A model generated the notes under the pieces. It searched no databases, was not told the origin of the DNA, and worked only from the letters and a program-made list of their open reading frames with translations. 64,000 nt of DNA from an uncultured Aliivibrio sp. (GTDB lineage Bacteria > Pseudomonadota > Gammaproteobacteria > Enterobacterales > Vibrionaceae), in assembly GCF_946479765.1 (NCBI RefSeq), contig NZ_CAMLHO010000002.1:62001-126000 (forward strand), written 5' to 3'. Each line of letters starts with the position of its first letter. Position 1 is the stretch's first letter. Below are positions 1 to 9,709 of the stretch, piece after piece. Both the position numbers and the translations under genes were made by a program.

Positions 1-218
1 CCTGGACCGGAAACCGTATTAATCATCGTTTGATACTTAACTTAACGACCTGCTTTTAAATTACTTTAGAAAAACTTTTTGTTTTTTAAGTTTTTCTTTT
101 TTAAGTACTTTTAAAATACTCAGTCGTTGTGTCTTGTAATTAAGTTATCGCTCGCAAATGGAAATCCTTTAGGAAAAAAGACAAAAAAAACGAAATTAAT
201 TTAAATCAAACACAAAGC

Positions 219-232
219 GTGATTCAGATCAC
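219..232. promoter_or_regulatory. possible CRP-binding site
   Basis: The sequence reads GTGA-TTCAGA-TCAC, the core inverted repeat of the enterobacterial/Vibrio CRP consensus (TGTGA-N6-TCACA) with imperfect outer bases. It lies in the AT-rich region beyond flaC. Binding and target gene are inference. Confidence 0.35.
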
Positions 233-327
233 TATAAATAGAGGTAAATGGTAACTTTTCGTTTAATTAACGTACAGGAAGATAATTAACAAGCCAGTAT
301 ACCGACACTCATCTTTATTTAATGCAT

Positions 328-356
328 AAAAAAAGCCGAGGCTAAGCCCGGCTTTC
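328..356 (-). terminator. rho-independent terminator of flaC
   Basis: Read on the minus strand, a stem of GAAAGCCG-like bases pairs across a short loop and is followed by a run of T (the A-run at 328-334 on the plus strand). It lies about 60 bases past the stop codon of the flagellin at 413-1546. Confidence 0.75.
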
Positions 357-412
357 GCATAGTGCAAGGGCACTATTACCTTAGAAATAAATAACTATTC
401 TTAAAACACTAA

Positions 413-1546
413 TTATCGTAACAGACCAAGAGCAGCATTAGGTGCTTGCTTAGCTTGAGCCAAAATAGACGAACTTGCTTGTTGAAGGATCTGAGCTTTT
501 GTCATCTCCGTGGTTTCTTTAGCGAAATCGACATCTTTAATGCGGCTGTTTGATGCTGATACATTTTCATTAATATTATCTAAGTTAGAGATAGCATGAT
601 TAAAACGATTTTGGAACGCCCCAAGATCAGCACGGTTAGAATCAACAAACTGCATTGCTGCATCAAGAATTGCAACCGCTTTCTGTGAGCCCCCTACCGT
701 CGTTACATCAATACTTTTTACCGTCTCTTCTTGAGCTTGGCCCATCTTCAGTTCGCCAGCCAAAGAACCACCAAAGCTAACTTCACCTTGAACTTTATCA
801 TTAGAGGTCACAATTTGAAGTTCGCCCTTCTCTGATACCGATGCATTAATTGAATCAGTCTGACCATTAATGTACGTAGCTACTTGTTCAATGTCATCGC
901 CCGCTTTCGCATTAATTGTTAGCTCTTTCTCTTCACCCGTTTTATTTAAAAACGATACCGTTAATTCTGAATTTTCTGCATTAACAGCCCAACCTGCATC
1001 AAGTTGTGTTTCTGCTTTATAACTTGTCCCCCCCATTGATGCCGCATCTGAACGCATGTTGTTTAAGTTAAGCATAACTGCCTCACCTGAATCAGCACCA
1101 ATCTGGAACGACTTTGTACCAAATTGACCATTCAAAAGACGTGAACCACCAAAAGAGGTTGTTTCTGCTATTCGGTTTAATTCATCATTTAATGCGCCAA
1201 CTTCTTGCTGAATCGCTTCACGATCTGCTGTTGTGTTAGAGCCATTTGATGATTGAAGTGATAAATCGCGCATACGTTGAAGGATGTTAGTTGATTCATT
1301 CATTGCCCCTTCTGCGGTTTGTACAATAGAAATACCATCGTTAGCATTACGAACAGCAACATCTAAGCCGCGAGACTGCGAGGTTAAGCGGTTTGAAATT
1401 TGCAAACCAGCCGCATCGTCTTTCGCGCTGTTAATTTTAAAGCCAGAAGATAAGCGTTCCATTGATTGATTTACGCCATCCGTTGCACTGTTCAGGTAAC
1501 GCTGAGCTGTCATTGCCGATACGTTAGTATTTACTGTAATTGACAT
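413..1546 (-). CDS. flaC: flagellin (FlaC-like by position)
   Basis: Polar-flagellum filament subunit, exported by the flagellar type III system. The 377 residues show conserved D0/D1 ends (about 1-140 with [12 protein letters not shown] and [19 protein letters not shown]; about 290-377 ending in [17 protein letters not shown]) and a variable centre about 170-280, as in Vibrio flagellins. It is the third of three tandem flagellin genes reading away from flgL, the position of flaC in Aliivibrio; the letter rests on position only. The 5' leader has a strong hairpin (1575-1594). I found no convincing sigma28 or sigma54 promoter upstream. A terminator follows the gene. Confidence 0.93.
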   Translation of the reverse strand: MSITVNTNVSAMTAQRYLNSATDGVNQSMERLSSGFKINSAKDDAAGLQISNRLTSQSRGLDVAVRNANDGISIVQTAEGAMNESTNILQRMRDLSLQSSNGSNTTADREAIQQEVGALNDELNRIAETTSFGGSRLLNGQFGTKSFQIGADSGEAVMLNLNNMRSDAASMGGTSYKAETQLDAGWAVNAENSELTVSFLNKTGEEKELTINAKAGDDIEQVATYINGQTDSINASVSEKGELQIVTSNDKVQGEVSFGGSLAGELKMGQAQEETVKSIDVTTVGGSQKAVAILDAAMQFVDSNRADLGAFQNRFNHAISNLDNINENVSASNSRIKDVDFAKETTEMTKAQILQQASSSILAQAKQAPNAALGLLR

Positions 1547-1574
1547 AGTGGTATCTCCGTTTAGTTTTCCGATT

Positions 1575-1594
1575 GTTTTCCGTTTTCGGAAAAC
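1575..1594 (-). promoter_or_regulatory. hairpin in the flaC 5' leader
   Basis: A perfect 8-bp stem, GTTTTCCG / CGGAAAAC, closes a 4-base loop about 30 bases upstream of the flaC start codon. A related GTTTTC..GAAAAC element lies in the flaA leader (about 4534-4547). A role in flagellin mRNA stability or translation is inference. Confidence 0.5.
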
Positions 1595-1831
1595 TGAGCT
1601 TCATAATTCAACACTAAATTTATTACTATTAGTGCCTGATAATTAATGTAACGACGGTTAAAAATAAACCTTTATCCATTTACTTATAAAATCATCGATT
1701 ACTTTATGAACTATGAAGATGGTTCAAAGTTTAAAAAATTTGACAGAGAAATCGCTAAAGTTTTAAACAAACTGACCAAGCCGCAATCAAACCACTGATA
1801 AATAATGTCACCATTCCACTTTCTTTCAGAC

Positions 1832-1868
1832 AAAAAAAACCAGCAACGGTAGGCCGCTGCTGGTTTTT
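1832..1868 (-). terminator. terminator of flaB
   Basis: A long stem (AAACCAGCA...TGCTGGTTT with inner CGG/CCG pairs) is followed on the minus strand by a T-run. It lies 70 bases past the flaB stop codon. The T-runs on both sides make it potentially bidirectional. Confidence 0.85.
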
Positions 1869-1938
1869 CTCTATAAAAAAGAGTTCATGCTATAAAAAGG
1901 GAATCTCTGATATTTATAAAAAATCTTATAATAAATAA

Positions 1939-3072
1939 TTAGCCCAATAATTTCAAAGCTACATCTGGCGCCTGTTTGGCTTGCGCTAATATAGTAGAGC
2001 TCACTTGCTGTAAAATCTGTGCTTTCATCATTTCAACAGTTTCTTTGGCGAAATCGGTATCTTCAATTCGGCTATTCGATGCTGAGATGTTCTCATTAAT
2101 ATTATTTAAATTATTGATCGCATGATCAAAACGGTTCTGGAAAGCCCCTAAGGTCGCCCGCTCTTTATCGACAAAGCCTAATGCTGCATCTAAGGTCGAT
2201 ATCGCTTTTTGTGAACCACCAACACTGGTTAAATCCAAATCATTCACGGTATCAAACACCGCACCACCAATCGCCAATTCAGCAGAAAGTGAACCACCAA
2301 ATGTCACTGCACTTGAGACCAAATCACCCGCCGTAAATAATTGCAATTGGCCTTTTTCATCAACGGATGCTTGAACGGTATCATTCTGCCCATTGATGTA
2401 AGTGGCCAATTCTTCAATATCATCACCAGCTTTTGCTTCTATGATAATGCCTTGCTCTTTACCTTTTTCATCAGTAAATGACATGGTAAGCGTTTGCCCG
2501 CCTTCTGGCACAGTCCAGCCTTTATTCAGCTGATTTTTCGAAGTGTAGTGAAAACCACCCATCGCTAACGTATCAGAACGCATACTGCCCAGAGTTAATT
2601 GCACGGCTTCACCGGCATTGGCACCGATTTGAAACGTAGAAGTACCAAATTGACCATTCAATAAACGGCGACCACCGAAAGAGGTTGTTTCTGCAATGCG
2701 ATTTAATTCATCATTTAGAGCATTGGCTTCTTCTTGAATCGCTTGTCTGTCTTGTGAAGAGTTTGAACCATTAGATGACTGCAAGGCTAAATCACGCATA
2801 CGCTGAAGGATGTTGGTGCTTTCATTCATCGCTCCTTCCGCCGTTTGTGCAATCGAGATCCCACCATTAGCGTTACGAACGGCGACATCTAAGCCACTCA
2901 TTTGAGCTTGTAATCGATTAGATATCTGCAAACCTGCAGCATCATCTTTCGCGCTATTAATACGCTTACCTGAAGAAAGACGCTCCATCGACTGGTTTAA
3001 TTGATCTGTCGCTTGATTCAAATAACGCTGTGCCGTCATGGCAGACACATTGGTGTTTACTGTCACTGTCAT
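1939..3072 (-). CDS. flaB: flagellin (FlaB-like by position)
   Basis: Second of three tandem flagellins, 377 residues with the conserved D0/D1 ends ([17 protein letters not shown] near the start; [17 protein letters not shown] at the end) and a divergent centre. Compared with its neighbours it has MMKAQ instead of MTKAQ near residue 347, and substitutions such as [12 protein letters not shown]. It is preceded by a near-perfect sigma28 promoter (3131-3157) giving a leader of about 50 bases, as expected for a class IV flagellin gene, and followed by a strong terminator. The gene letter is by order only. Confidence 0.93.
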   Translation of the reverse strand: MTVTVNTNVSAMTAQRYLNQATDQLNQSMERLSSGKRINSAKDDAAGLQISNRLQAQMSGLDVAVRNANGGISIAQTAEGAMNESTNILQRMRDLALQSSNGSNSSQDRQAIQEEANALNDELNRIAETTSFGGRRLLNGQFGTSTFQIGANAGEAVQLTLGSMRSDTLAMGGFHYTSKNQLNKGWTVPEGGQTLTMSFTDEKGKEQGIIIEAKAGDDIEELATYINGQNDTVQASVDEKGQLQLFTAGDLVSSAVTFGGSLSAELAIGGAVFDTVNDLDLTSVGGSQKAISTLDAALGFVDKERATLGAFQNRFDHAINNLNNINENISASNSRIEDTDFAKETVEMMKAQILQQVSSTILAQAKQAPDVALKLLG

Positions 3073-3130
3073 AATGACCTCTTATCAAAATTAGATGTTC
3101 GCAGTCCACGAAACAGACGCTCATAATATT

Positions 3131-3157
3131 TTATCGGCGCAGAGAAAGTAAACTTAA
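3131..3157 (-). promoter_or_regulatory. sigma28 (FliA) promoter of flaB
   Basis: On the minus strand: TTAAGTTT, an 11-base spacer, then GCCGATAA. This matches the flagellar sigma28 consensus (TTAAGTTT-N11/12-GCCGATAA) essentially exactly. It lies about 60 bases upstream of the flaB start codon. Confidence 0.9.
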
Positions 3158-3306
3158 GAGGTGAAAGTAAAAAAGATAAGTAAAGAAAGAGATACATTGA
3201 AAGGGTAGCCCCACTTAAGGGGCATAAAGCTAGGCTGGTTTTTTATGAGGAGATCTGTGAGAAGAACACAAAAAACCAGTTACCTGAAGCTTGCACAACA
3301 ATCAAA

Positions 3307-3347
3307 TGAACAAGAGGATTATGAGAGATGAGAGCACCTCTTGTTCA
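3307..3347 (-). terminator. probable flaA terminator hairpin
   Basis: A perfect 11-bp stem, TGAACAAGAGG and CCTCTTGTTCA, with a 19-base loop, starts 28 bases past the flaA stop. The following minus-strand sequence is only modestly T-rich (TTTGATTG), so it may be a 3' stability element rather than a strong terminator. Confidence 0.5.
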
Positions 3348-3374
3348 CTCAGATGACTGTTGTTAGTTACTCAA

Positions 3375-4514
3375 TTACTGCAGTAAAGTTAGTGCAGCGT
3401 TTGGTAACTGTTTCGCTTGAGCAAGAATAGACGTACTAGACTGCTGAAGAATTTGTGCTTTTGTCATGTTTGTTGTTTCTTTAGCAAAATCAGTATCTTT
3501 GATTCGGCTGTTAGAAGCAGACACATTCTCTTGAATGTTAGACAAGTTGTTGATGCTGTGACCTAGACGGTTTTGTTTCGCACCTAAATCAGCACGTTCA
3601 CGGTCGATGTAAGCAAGCGCTGAATCGATAACACCGATAGACACTTGTGCATCACCAACAGACGTTACGTCCAGTTTATCAACAGTTGCTTTAGTACCAA
3701 CGCCGCCAGCTAAACCTAACTCAGAAGCAAGGTTACCAGACACAGTTAATTCACCTTGAATTGATGGTTCAGCAACAAACAGTTGAAGCTTACCTTCGTC
3801 ACCAACAGAAGCAGAAATTTTATCTGATTGACCGTTGATGTACGTTGCTAACTCTTCAATATCGTCACCAGTTTTTGCATTGATATTGATAGAAACCATT
3901 TCACCTTTTTGAGTAGTGAACTCTAGTTTCATGTCACTTTTACCAGCAGAAACACCCCAATCAGCGCTTTTACCAATTTCAGAAACAAAACGTTGACCAC
4001 CCATACGGCTATCATCAGCACGTACAGACGTTAATTCGATAAGAATCGCTTCACCAGCGTTTGCGCCGATTTGGAATGCAGATTCACCGAACGTGCCGTT
4101 AAGTAAACGACGGCCACCGAAAGAGGTTGTTTCTGCAATACGATTTAGTTCATCAGAAAGCGCATGTACTTCTTCTTGGATTGAAGAGCGATCTTGATCT
4201 GTGTTTGAACCGTTTGCCGCTTGTAGTGATAAATCACGCATACGTTGAAGAATGTTTGTCGATTCACCCATCGCACCTTCAGCCGTTTGAGCGATAGAAA
4301 TACCATCGTTCGCATTACGCATAGCAACATCAAGACCACGAGTCTGAGCTGTTAAGCGGTTAGAAATTTGTAGACCAGCAGCGTCATCTTTTGCGCTGTT
4401 GATTTTAGTACCTGAAGACAAACGCTCCATTGAGTTGTTTAGATCGTTTGTTGCGTTATTTAGGTAACGCTGCGCGGTCATCGCTGATACGTTAGTATTT
4501 ACATTTACAGCCAT
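3375..4514 (-). CDS. flaA: flagellin A, major or essential filament subunit
   Basis: 379-residue flagellin with conserved ends ([37 protein letters not shown]). It is the flagellin nearest flgL. In Vibrionaceae this copy, FlaA, is the one under sigma54 control and needed for full motility. The sequence supports that: a sigma54-type element (4715-4730) lies about 200 bases upstream, and no sigma28 box is seen. The leader is therefore long (about 190 bases) and carries a small inverted repeat just before the ribosome site. Confidence 0.93.
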   Translation of the reverse strand: MAVNVNTNVSAMTAQRYLNNATNDLNNSMERLSSGTKINSAKDDAAGLQISNRLTAQTRGLDVAMRNANDGISIAQTAEGAMGESTNILQRMRDLSLQAANGSNTDQDRSSIQEEVHALSDELNRIAETTSFGGRRLLNGTFGESAFQIGANAGEAILIELTSVRADDSRMGGQRFVSEIGKSADWGVSAGKSDMKLEFTTQKGEMVSININAKTGDDIEELATYINGQSDKISASVGDEGKLQLFVAEPSIQGELTVSGNLASELGLAGGVGTKATVDKLDVTSVGDAQVSIGVIDSALAYIDRERADLGAKQNRLGHSINNLSNIQENVSASNSRIKDTDFAKETTNMTKAQILQQSSTSILAQAKQLPNAALTLLQ

Positions 4515-4714
4515 CGTTGCTCTCCTTTAGCTTCGTTTTCACGAAAACTATTTTCTGCTCTATTCAGAAATATTTAAAATTCATAGTTAAATATCAGCCA
4601 CAATTGGCCAATGTTTTTCAATGTCATGTAATTTACATATCAATTCTCATGCCAAGATGAGAAAAGCAAGTGAATTAATGACTGACATACAAAAGCAAAA
4701 TAGATCATCCACCT

Positions 4715-4730
4715 TGCTACTGCTATGCCA
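4715..4730 (-). promoter_or_regulatory. sigma54 promoter of flaA
   Basis: On the minus strand TGGCATAGCAGTAGCA aligns to TGGCAC-N5-TTGCW with the invariant GG and GC at the correct 10-base spacing and two mismatches elsewhere. The predicted start is near 4703, giving a leader of about 190 bases. Confidence 0.7.
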
Positions 4731-5148
4731 CTATTTACCATTGGCAAACTGTGAGCGTCTCAGTCATAGTTATATAGTTAGCATAAGGTGTGCCAGTTTT
4801 ATTAAATTTATAGCGAAATTAATAAATATTCAATATAAACTTTAAATATCAACATCTTATCTGTTATTTTATTTTGTAAAACCAAAGATAAATAACGTAT
4901 TGCTCTTACTTCCTTGCCGCTTTTTATAAACATTGCCGCGTTGCCTCTATTAAAATGCCCCTACGAGCCAAGTAACCTTTGCTACCTCTATAAATTCGAG
5001 AACAACAACGATAAATGTAATCATGAAAAAATAGTAGAAAAATGGTTATTTTCAATCTAAAGCGGCAAAAAATGATTACCAAAAAAACCAAACGGCAAAG
5101 CTATTCCTATATAAAAAACTTATAATTCATAACGTTAAATAAAAGACA

Positions 5149-5176
5149 TAAAAAAACCCAGTATTTCTACTGGGCT
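5149..5176 (-). terminator. terminator of flgKL
   Basis: The stem CCCAGTA / TACTGGG with a TTTC loop is followed on the minus strand by seven T. It lies about 30 bases past the flgL stop codon. Confidence 0.9.
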
Positions 5177-5205
5177 ATTGATAACTCATTATATTACAAG
5201 GTTAG

Positions 5206-6399
5206 TTACACGTAATTAAATAAAGTAATGTCTTTTACTTTACCAAAGGCTTGCTGGGAGGCCTGAAGAGCTCGTGTATTCTCGCTAAATTCAATAACCG
5301 CTTGGGCGTAATCCAAGTCTTCGATTGAGCTCAACGATTTAGATATGGTTAAATCAAAATCTTGGTGCTGCATTTCTTGTTGATCAAGCGTATTTTGTCT
5401 TGTTCCCACTTCAGCCTGTGCTTGGCTTAAGTGAATAAATGCAGCATGGAATTCATCAGTCACTTGATGTAATTCAGCAGTACTTGACGCATCAGATACA
5501 TCATTTAATGCCAGTTCTTGTGCTTTTTTGAACGCATCAAAAACACTGATTGTTTTCTTTGGTTCTAACGTTATGGTATCACCCGCTTTCAATTGACCGC
5601 GAATTTGAATATTAACACCTTCATGTTTAATCCCTTCAGCAGGATCAAATTGTGCATTTTTTATTGCACTACCGTCTTTTGATAATTGGTAATTGTATTT
5701 ACCATCAGCTCCTGCAGTAAAGCTGATTTCATAGGTCGCGGGATCGGTGTAATTTGAGTTTGTCGCTTTAGAAAGCAACAACTCAGAGCCATCTTGCAAT
5801 GCGTATTGTGGATCATAATCGCCAAATGGGTTTTTTATCTCAGTAAATAATGCGCTACCGGAGTCATTTACTGCCACTTCAATGGAACCAGACACTTTTA
5901 ATTTTCTTTGATATTCATCACCCGCATAAGCAACCGTTCCGTCATTTGAGCGGAAAAATGGCTGTGTTTTTGGTTTGGTACCAGAGAATAAGTAGTTACC
6001 TGATTCATCTAACATATTGGTTAGATTTAAAAAGTTATCAGCAATGCCTTTTATATCTTGAGCATGAGCATAACGGTCTTCTGGTGCAAGAGAACCGTTA
6101 ATCATTTCCATCACACTGCGTTTAGCATCATCAGCAAATTGCTCAGCATTCGCAATTGCCACTTCATGACGCTCTAAGCGGTTACGCGCTAATACAATAG
6201 TATCGCTGTATTGGCGTAGCTCTTCTTTCTTTTGCGTTAAGTTTTGGGCATATAGCGCAGCAACGGGGTCGTCTCCTGCGGTTAATAGCTTTTTACCTGA
6301 CGCTAATTGAGCACTGGTATGATGCACTTTCGCTTCTTGGCGAGAGATATCATTCTGTACTGATTGATAATTATGAAAGCTTGAAATACGAGTTAACAT
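5206..6399 (-). CDS. flgL: hook-filament junction protein FlgL (HAP3)
   Basis: Second hook-filament adaptor, joining FlgK to the filament. The 397 residues keep a flagellin-like N terminus (ISSFHNYQSVQNDISRQEAKVHHTSAQLASGKKLLTAGDDPVAA) and C terminus (SLSSIEDLDYAQAVIEFSENTRALQASQQAFGKV). The length fits Vibrio FlgL. It starts 17 bases after flgK and is followed by a strong terminator, so flgK-flgL form one unit under the flgK sigma54 promoter. Confidence 0.95.
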   Translation of the reverse strand: MLTRISSFHNYQSVQNDISRQEAKVHHTSAQLASGKKLLTAGDDPVAALYAQNLTQKKEELRQYSDTIVLARNRLERHEVAIANAEQFADDAKRSVMEMINGSLAPEDRYAHAQDIKGIADNFLNLTNMLDESGNYLFSGTKPKTQPFFRSNDGTVAYAGDEYQRKLKVSGSIEVAVNDSGSALFTEIKNPFGDYDPQYALQDGSELLLSKATNSNYTDPATYEISFTAGADGKYNYQLSKDGSAIKNAQFDPAEGIKHEGVNIQIRGQLKAGDTITLEPKKTISVFDAFKKAQELALNDVSDASSTAELHQVTDEFHAAFIHLSQAQAEVGTRQNTLDQQEMQHQDFDLTISKSLSSIEDLDYAQAVIEFSENTRALQASQQAFGKVKDITLFNYV

Positions 6400-6415
6400 A
6401 TTGAATGCCCCTTAA

Positions 6416-8296
6416 TTACGACAGTTGCAGAATTGAGTTAAACGTTTCATCAGCCGCTTTCATGATTCGAGAAGAAGCCATGTACGCTTGTTGAAACTTC
6501 ATCATGTTTGCCGCTTCTTCATCTAAGTTCACGCCAGAAACCGAAGCGACACGACTTTGAGCTGCTTCATTTTCTACACGAGAGACTTCAGATAAGCGAG
6601 ATGCTGTGGCTTTTTTCAAGCCAATCTCAGTATTTACATTCTCGTACAAATCAATCACCGTAGAACGGCCTTCATCCATAACTTTACGAGTTTGCAAGCC
6701 TTGCATCAGTAGCAAGTTACCATTATCACCTTCTGATGGAACTAGGTTTGCAGCAAACTTATCATTTGCAGCAGCACCACCAGTCAGTTCAAACGTAGTT
6801 CCACCAACACTTACAGGGCCTTTTGGTGGGTACGTTTGTGGCTCAAGTAACATCTTGCCTTTCATGTCTAATACTGCAAACTGATTTGCCGCAGGTGAAA
6901 TAACAACTTGAAACTCTTTTAATGGGCCAGCTTGTAACACTTTAAACTTAGCATTACCTGTCGCAAAGGTTGCTGAACTTGCGTAACTTTGAGCAGCAAT
7001 TTTTTCTGCTTCATTCATTTCAAGCTTGATTTCGCCAGCCGCAATACGCGTTGGGCGAAGTAAGACACGCTCACCGGCACCTAGTGGTTCACGAATTTCA
7101 ACTCGCATACCGTCTAGGAAAAAGGTCGATGGATCGCCAGTTGGGTCTAAGCGTTGTACTTCACCTGTAGGTCGGGTCACGGTATATTGGCTACCATCGT
7201 ATTTCAGTGCGTAATCACCCGCTTTTAGTTGGCTAATATCATCAATAAATACGCCTACTTGTGCAGATGAACCACCTTCTACGATAGCACGACTACGTAC
7301 TGCTTGCTCTGAGTTCACACCAGAGAAAATATTTGCACCAATTTGTCCACGTAGATCAATCGCTTGACTCTGTAAGCGGTTTACTTCACTGCTGAAGCCA
7401 ACAGCTACGCGGCCTAATTCATCCATAATGGTTGGGATTGTGCTATCACGCAATTCAAACAATGACGATAATTTACCGCCAATGCTGTCATGCTGAATCG
7501 CTTTCATTCCCTTACCTTCAACCATAGCAAGTCGACGCTGTAATGGGTCTGGAGTTCCTTGAATCATCTTCAATTCGCTTGAATGAGTACCAGACACAAG
7601 CATGTGTCCACCACCAATTAAGACATTAAATGAATTCTCGTTATCACGCTTAGTAATAGTTACTTTTGTATATTGAGACAGCTCTTTAATTAACTTTTCA
7701 TGACGATCCATTAGGTCATTGTGCGGACCTGGGGTTTTGACCATCATTTGGTTAATTTCTTTTAACTCTAAAGCAATACCATTCATACGCTCTATAGTAA
7801 GATCCATCTTTCTATTTACGTCTGAATTTTGCTGACGCACGTTTTCATAAAAGTCATTTAAGCTTTGTGATACAAGACGAGATTTTTCAAGAACTACTTT
7901 ACGCGCACCGATTTCGTTAGGGCTATCAGATAGCGTTTTTACTGCATCAAACCAATCATTGATGTTTTCAGGAATACGTTTAGCGCCAATAGACGACATC
8001 ATATTCGTTAATACATCTAAATTAGCTTCTGTATCCATAGAGTAGTTTAGGTTGGTTGTCGACAGGTTCAGTTCATTAATTGCGAACTGATCAAACGAAC
8101 GTCGCACAGCGGCAACATGCACGCCTGCGCCGAATTTTGAGCCAGACACCCAATGAGGCATATTTGTTTCTTGAACAACCGATTGACGACTAAAGCCTTC
8201 AGTATTAACGTTGTTAATATTGTGACTGGTCGTATTCAGTTGACGCTGCGCCGTAAGCACACCTTGTGTACCTAGATTTAGCAGATCAAGTCCCAT
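6416..8296 (-). CDS. flgK: hook-associated protein FlgK (HAP1)
   Basis: First hook-filament junction protein. I choose the ATG at 8296 (MGLDLLNLG), preceded by a GGAGGC ribosome site. It gives 626 residues and the usual FlgK N terminus (LNLGTQGVLTAQRQLNTTSHNINNVNTEGFSRQ); a longer frame back to 8416 would run through the promoter. The C terminus (VSGVNLDEEAANMMKFQQAYMASSRIMKAADETFNSILQ) is the classic rod/hook/HAP helix. A perfect sigma54 promoter lies at 8357-8372. Confidence 0.96.
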   Translation of the reverse strand: MGLDLLNLGTQGVLTAQRQLNTTSHNINNVNTEGFSRQSVVQETNMPHWVSGSKFGAGVHVAAVRRSFDQFAINELNLSTTNLNYSMDTEANLDVLTNMMSSIGAKRIPENINDWFDAVKTLSDSPNEIGARKVVLEKSRLVSQSLNDFYENVRQQNSDVNRKMDLTIERMNGIALELKEINQMMVKTPGPHNDLMDRHEKLIKELSQYTKVTITKRDNENSFNVLIGGGHMLVSGTHSSELKMIQGTPDPLQRRLAMVEGKGMKAIQHDSIGGKLSSLFELRDSTIPTIMDELGRVAVGFSSEVNRLQSQAIDLRGQIGANIFSGVNSEQAVRSRAIVEGGSSAQVGVFIDDISQLKAGDYALKYDGSQYTVTRPTGEVQRLDPTGDPSTFFLDGMRVEIREPLGAGERVLLRPTRIAAGEIKLEMNEAEKIAAQSYASSATFATGNAKFKVLQAGPLKEFQVVISPAANQFAVLDMKGKMLLEPQTYPPKGPVSVGGTTFELTGGAAANDKFAANLVPSEGDNGNLLLMQGLQTRKVMDEGRSTVIDLYENVNTEIGLKKATASRLSEVSRVENEAAQSRVASVSGVNLDEEAANMMKFQQAYMASSRIMKAADETFNSILQLS

Positions 8297-8356
8297 GTTG
8301 CCTCCAAAAAAAACTCTATAAAAGATGCGATTAATATTTCCTAACGAATCTAATAA

Positions 8357-8372
8357 AGCAATCAGTGTGCCA
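8357..8372 (-). promoter_or_regulatory. sigma54 promoter of flgKL
   Basis: TGGCACACTGATTGCT on the minus strand matches TGGCAC-N5-TTGCW in full. It is preceded by AAAAGT, a flank shared with the flgF and first flgB promoters. The predicted leader is about 50 bases. Confidence 0.92.
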
Positions 8373-8497
8373 ACTTTTATTCCTTTAAATATCAAGTAGA
8401 CACGATACAATATCACTATAACTACCTGTTATTGCCTCTCCAACTCTATTTTATTGCCTCCTTTTGCCTCTTTCTTTCTATTTAAGCGGCAAAAACA

Positions 8498-8532
8498 AAA
8501 AATCCTGCCGCTTTATTATAGCGACAGGATTT
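8498..8532 (-). terminator. terminator of flgJ
   Basis: The minus-strand stem AAATCCTGTCGC / GCGGCAGGATTT, with one mismatch, is followed by a T-rich run. It lies between flgJ and the flgK promoter. Confidence 0.85.
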
Positions 8533-8558
8533 AAAATATATCGGTAACTCATTATTTG

Positions 8559-9566
8559 CTATTGCTTAGTTAAGCTTTCTACCGTTTTCATTACACTCAT
8601 GACTTTATCGGCATACTTTGGATCCGTTGCATAACCCGCACTGTGAATGCCTTTAATAAAGCTTTCTGAACTTTCTGTCTGCTGTAATGCGCGTTCATAA
8701 CGTGGATTTTGATTCAGGAAACGTACGAAATCACTGAAGCTCTCTTCATAATTATCGTATGAACGGAAAGCTGCATTTTCTGTCACTGCAACATTATCAT
8801 GATATTCCAATGTATTCTTTGCGATCTTATCGCCTTGCCAACTTCTATCCGCTTTAATGTTGAATAAGTTATGGCTTGAATCCACCGAATTATTAATCAC
8901 TTTCTTGCCCCAGCCAGTCTCTAACGCTGCTTGAGCAATAAGAACATTAGAATCGATACCTAATGCTTTCGCTGCTTTTTCAGCATATGGCTTCATTGTG
9001 TCAACAAACTGCTGAGGTGAATCAAATTTCTGTAGCTGTTGCACTGGTTTTGCTGCTAAGGCTTTTTCTAATTGCGCGATGTTTGGTGATTCTGCTTGTG
9101 ATGCTTGTTTTGCTTCAGACTGACTTAGGGCTTGATAATCGACTGGCAAACGTAAGGTTTCATCCGTTGCCGCTTTACGCATCGCCACTCGCGCATTTTG
9201 TTCTAAATTATTGCCGCTGTGTACTGGTGGTTCTTGATTCATTGAAGCACCAAGCTGAGCAACTATCATATCAGCCAAACCAAGCGATCCTTTTTTCGAC
9301 AATTCAGTCGACATTTGATCATCACGCATTTGTTCAAAGAACTGCTGATTATCACTACTCATCATGTCAGACTTGAATGAATCATTAGCATTACGCATTG
9401 ATTTAAAAAGCATTTGTGTGAAGATTGATTCAAATTGTTCCGCAGCAGCACGCAATGCCTTGTCTTGGCTATCTTGATCACCACTGACTGCACCTTTACG
9501 TAATTTGTCTAGGCCACCCACATCATGGATAAAGCCAACGTCTGTCATATTTACTGAATTATTCAT
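8559..9566 (-). CDS. flgJ: flagellar rod-capping protein and peptidoglycan hydrolase FlgJ
   Basis: Two-domain periplasmic protein. The N-terminal rod-cap domain (about 20-105; FESIFTQMLFKSMRNANDSF) guides rod assembly. The C-terminal glucosaminidase-type domain (about 170-330) opens the cell wall; the catalytic Glu is in AALETGWGKK. I prefer the ATG at 9566 (MNNSVN) over 9584: a sigma54 element at 9604-9619 predicts transcription starting near 9594, leaving almost no leader for the upstream start. 335 residues. It has its own promoter and terminator, separate from flgI. Confidence 0.93.
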   Translation of the reverse strand: MNNSVNMTDVGFIHDVGGLDKLRKGAVSGDQDSQDKALRAAAEQFESIFTQMLFKSMRNANDSFKSDMMSSDNQQFFEQMRDDQMSTELSKKGSLGLADMIVAQLGASMNQEPPVHSGNNLEQNARVAMRKAATDETLRLPVDYQALSQSEAKQASQAESPNIAQLEKALAAKPVQQLQKFDSPQQFVDTMKPYAEKAAKALGIDSNVLIAQAALETGWGKKVINNSVDSSHNLFNIKADRSWQGDKIAKNTLEYHDNVAVTENAAFRSYDNYEESFSDFVRFLNQNPRYERALQQTESSESFIKGIHSAGYATDPKYADKVMSVMKTVESLTKQ

Positions 9567-9603
9567 CTTCACACTTTGCATCAATTAACATTATAATAAT
9601 TAC

Positions 9604-9619
9604 AGCAAGTTTAATGCCA
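9604..9619 (-). promoter_or_regulatory. sigma54 promoter of flgJ
   Basis: Minus-strand TGGCATTAAACTTGCT matches TGGCAC-N5-TTGCW with a single C-to-T change and exact spacing. It lies between the flgI terminator and flgJ. Confidence 0.75.
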
Positions 9620-9652
9620 AGTCACTTATATTATACCGATAAAACACAGGCA

Positions 9653-9682
9653 TAAAAAAACGCACCTCTTAAGAGATGCGTT
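9653..9682 (-). terminator. terminator of flgFGHI
   Basis: A stem (AACGCATCTCTT / AAGAGGTGCGTT, one mismatch) is followed by seven T on the minus strand. It lies just past the flgI stop and upstream of the flgJ promoter. Confidence 0.88.
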
Positions 9683-9709
9683 ATATATTTTGTTATCGAA
9701 AGAGTATCA

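Larger units (their letters stand above)
1..412. other. intergenic region left of flaC
   Basis: No credible coding region. It is very AT-rich, with A/T runs around positions 60-120 and 170-210. It holds a CRP-like site (219-232) and the terminator of the flagellin gene to its right (about 328-356). In Aliivibrio further flagellin genes usually lie beyond this point on the same strand, so the stretch may also contain the promoter of such a gene; I could not find a clean sigma28 or sigma54 element in it. Confidence 0.5.
1547..1938. other. flaB-flaC intergenic region
   Basis: No gene. It contains the flaC leader hairpin at 1575-1594, an AT-rich stretch with no recognised promoter, and the flaB terminator at 1832-1868. 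Confidence 0.6.
3073..3374. other. flaA-flaB intergenic region with three hairpins
   Basis: No gene. It holds the flaB sigma28 promoter (3131-3157) and three inverted repeats: GCCCC/GGGGC at 3208-3223; CTGGTTTTTT/AAAAAACCAG at 3235-3279; and an 11-bp perfect stem TGAACAAGAGG/CCTCTTGTTCA at 3307-3347. The last follows the flaA stop codon and is probably its terminator or a 3' stabilising structure. Confidence 0.65.
4515..5205. other. flgL-flaA intergenic region
   Basis: 691 bases without a credible gene. It contains the flaA leader, the flaA sigma54 element (4715-4730), an AT-rich stretch with several TTGCCGC / AGCGGCAA motifs around 4910-4950 and 5060-5100 that could be activator sites, and the flgL terminator (5149-5176). 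A 74-codon plus-strand reading frame at 4621-4845 has no ribosome site and overlaps the leader, so I do not call it. Confidence 0.6.

Noticed and set aside
4621..4845. 74-codon plus-strand reading frame in the flaA upstream region
   Set aside because: No ribosome site, overlaps the sigma54 promoter and leader of flaA, and the translation has no gene-like character.
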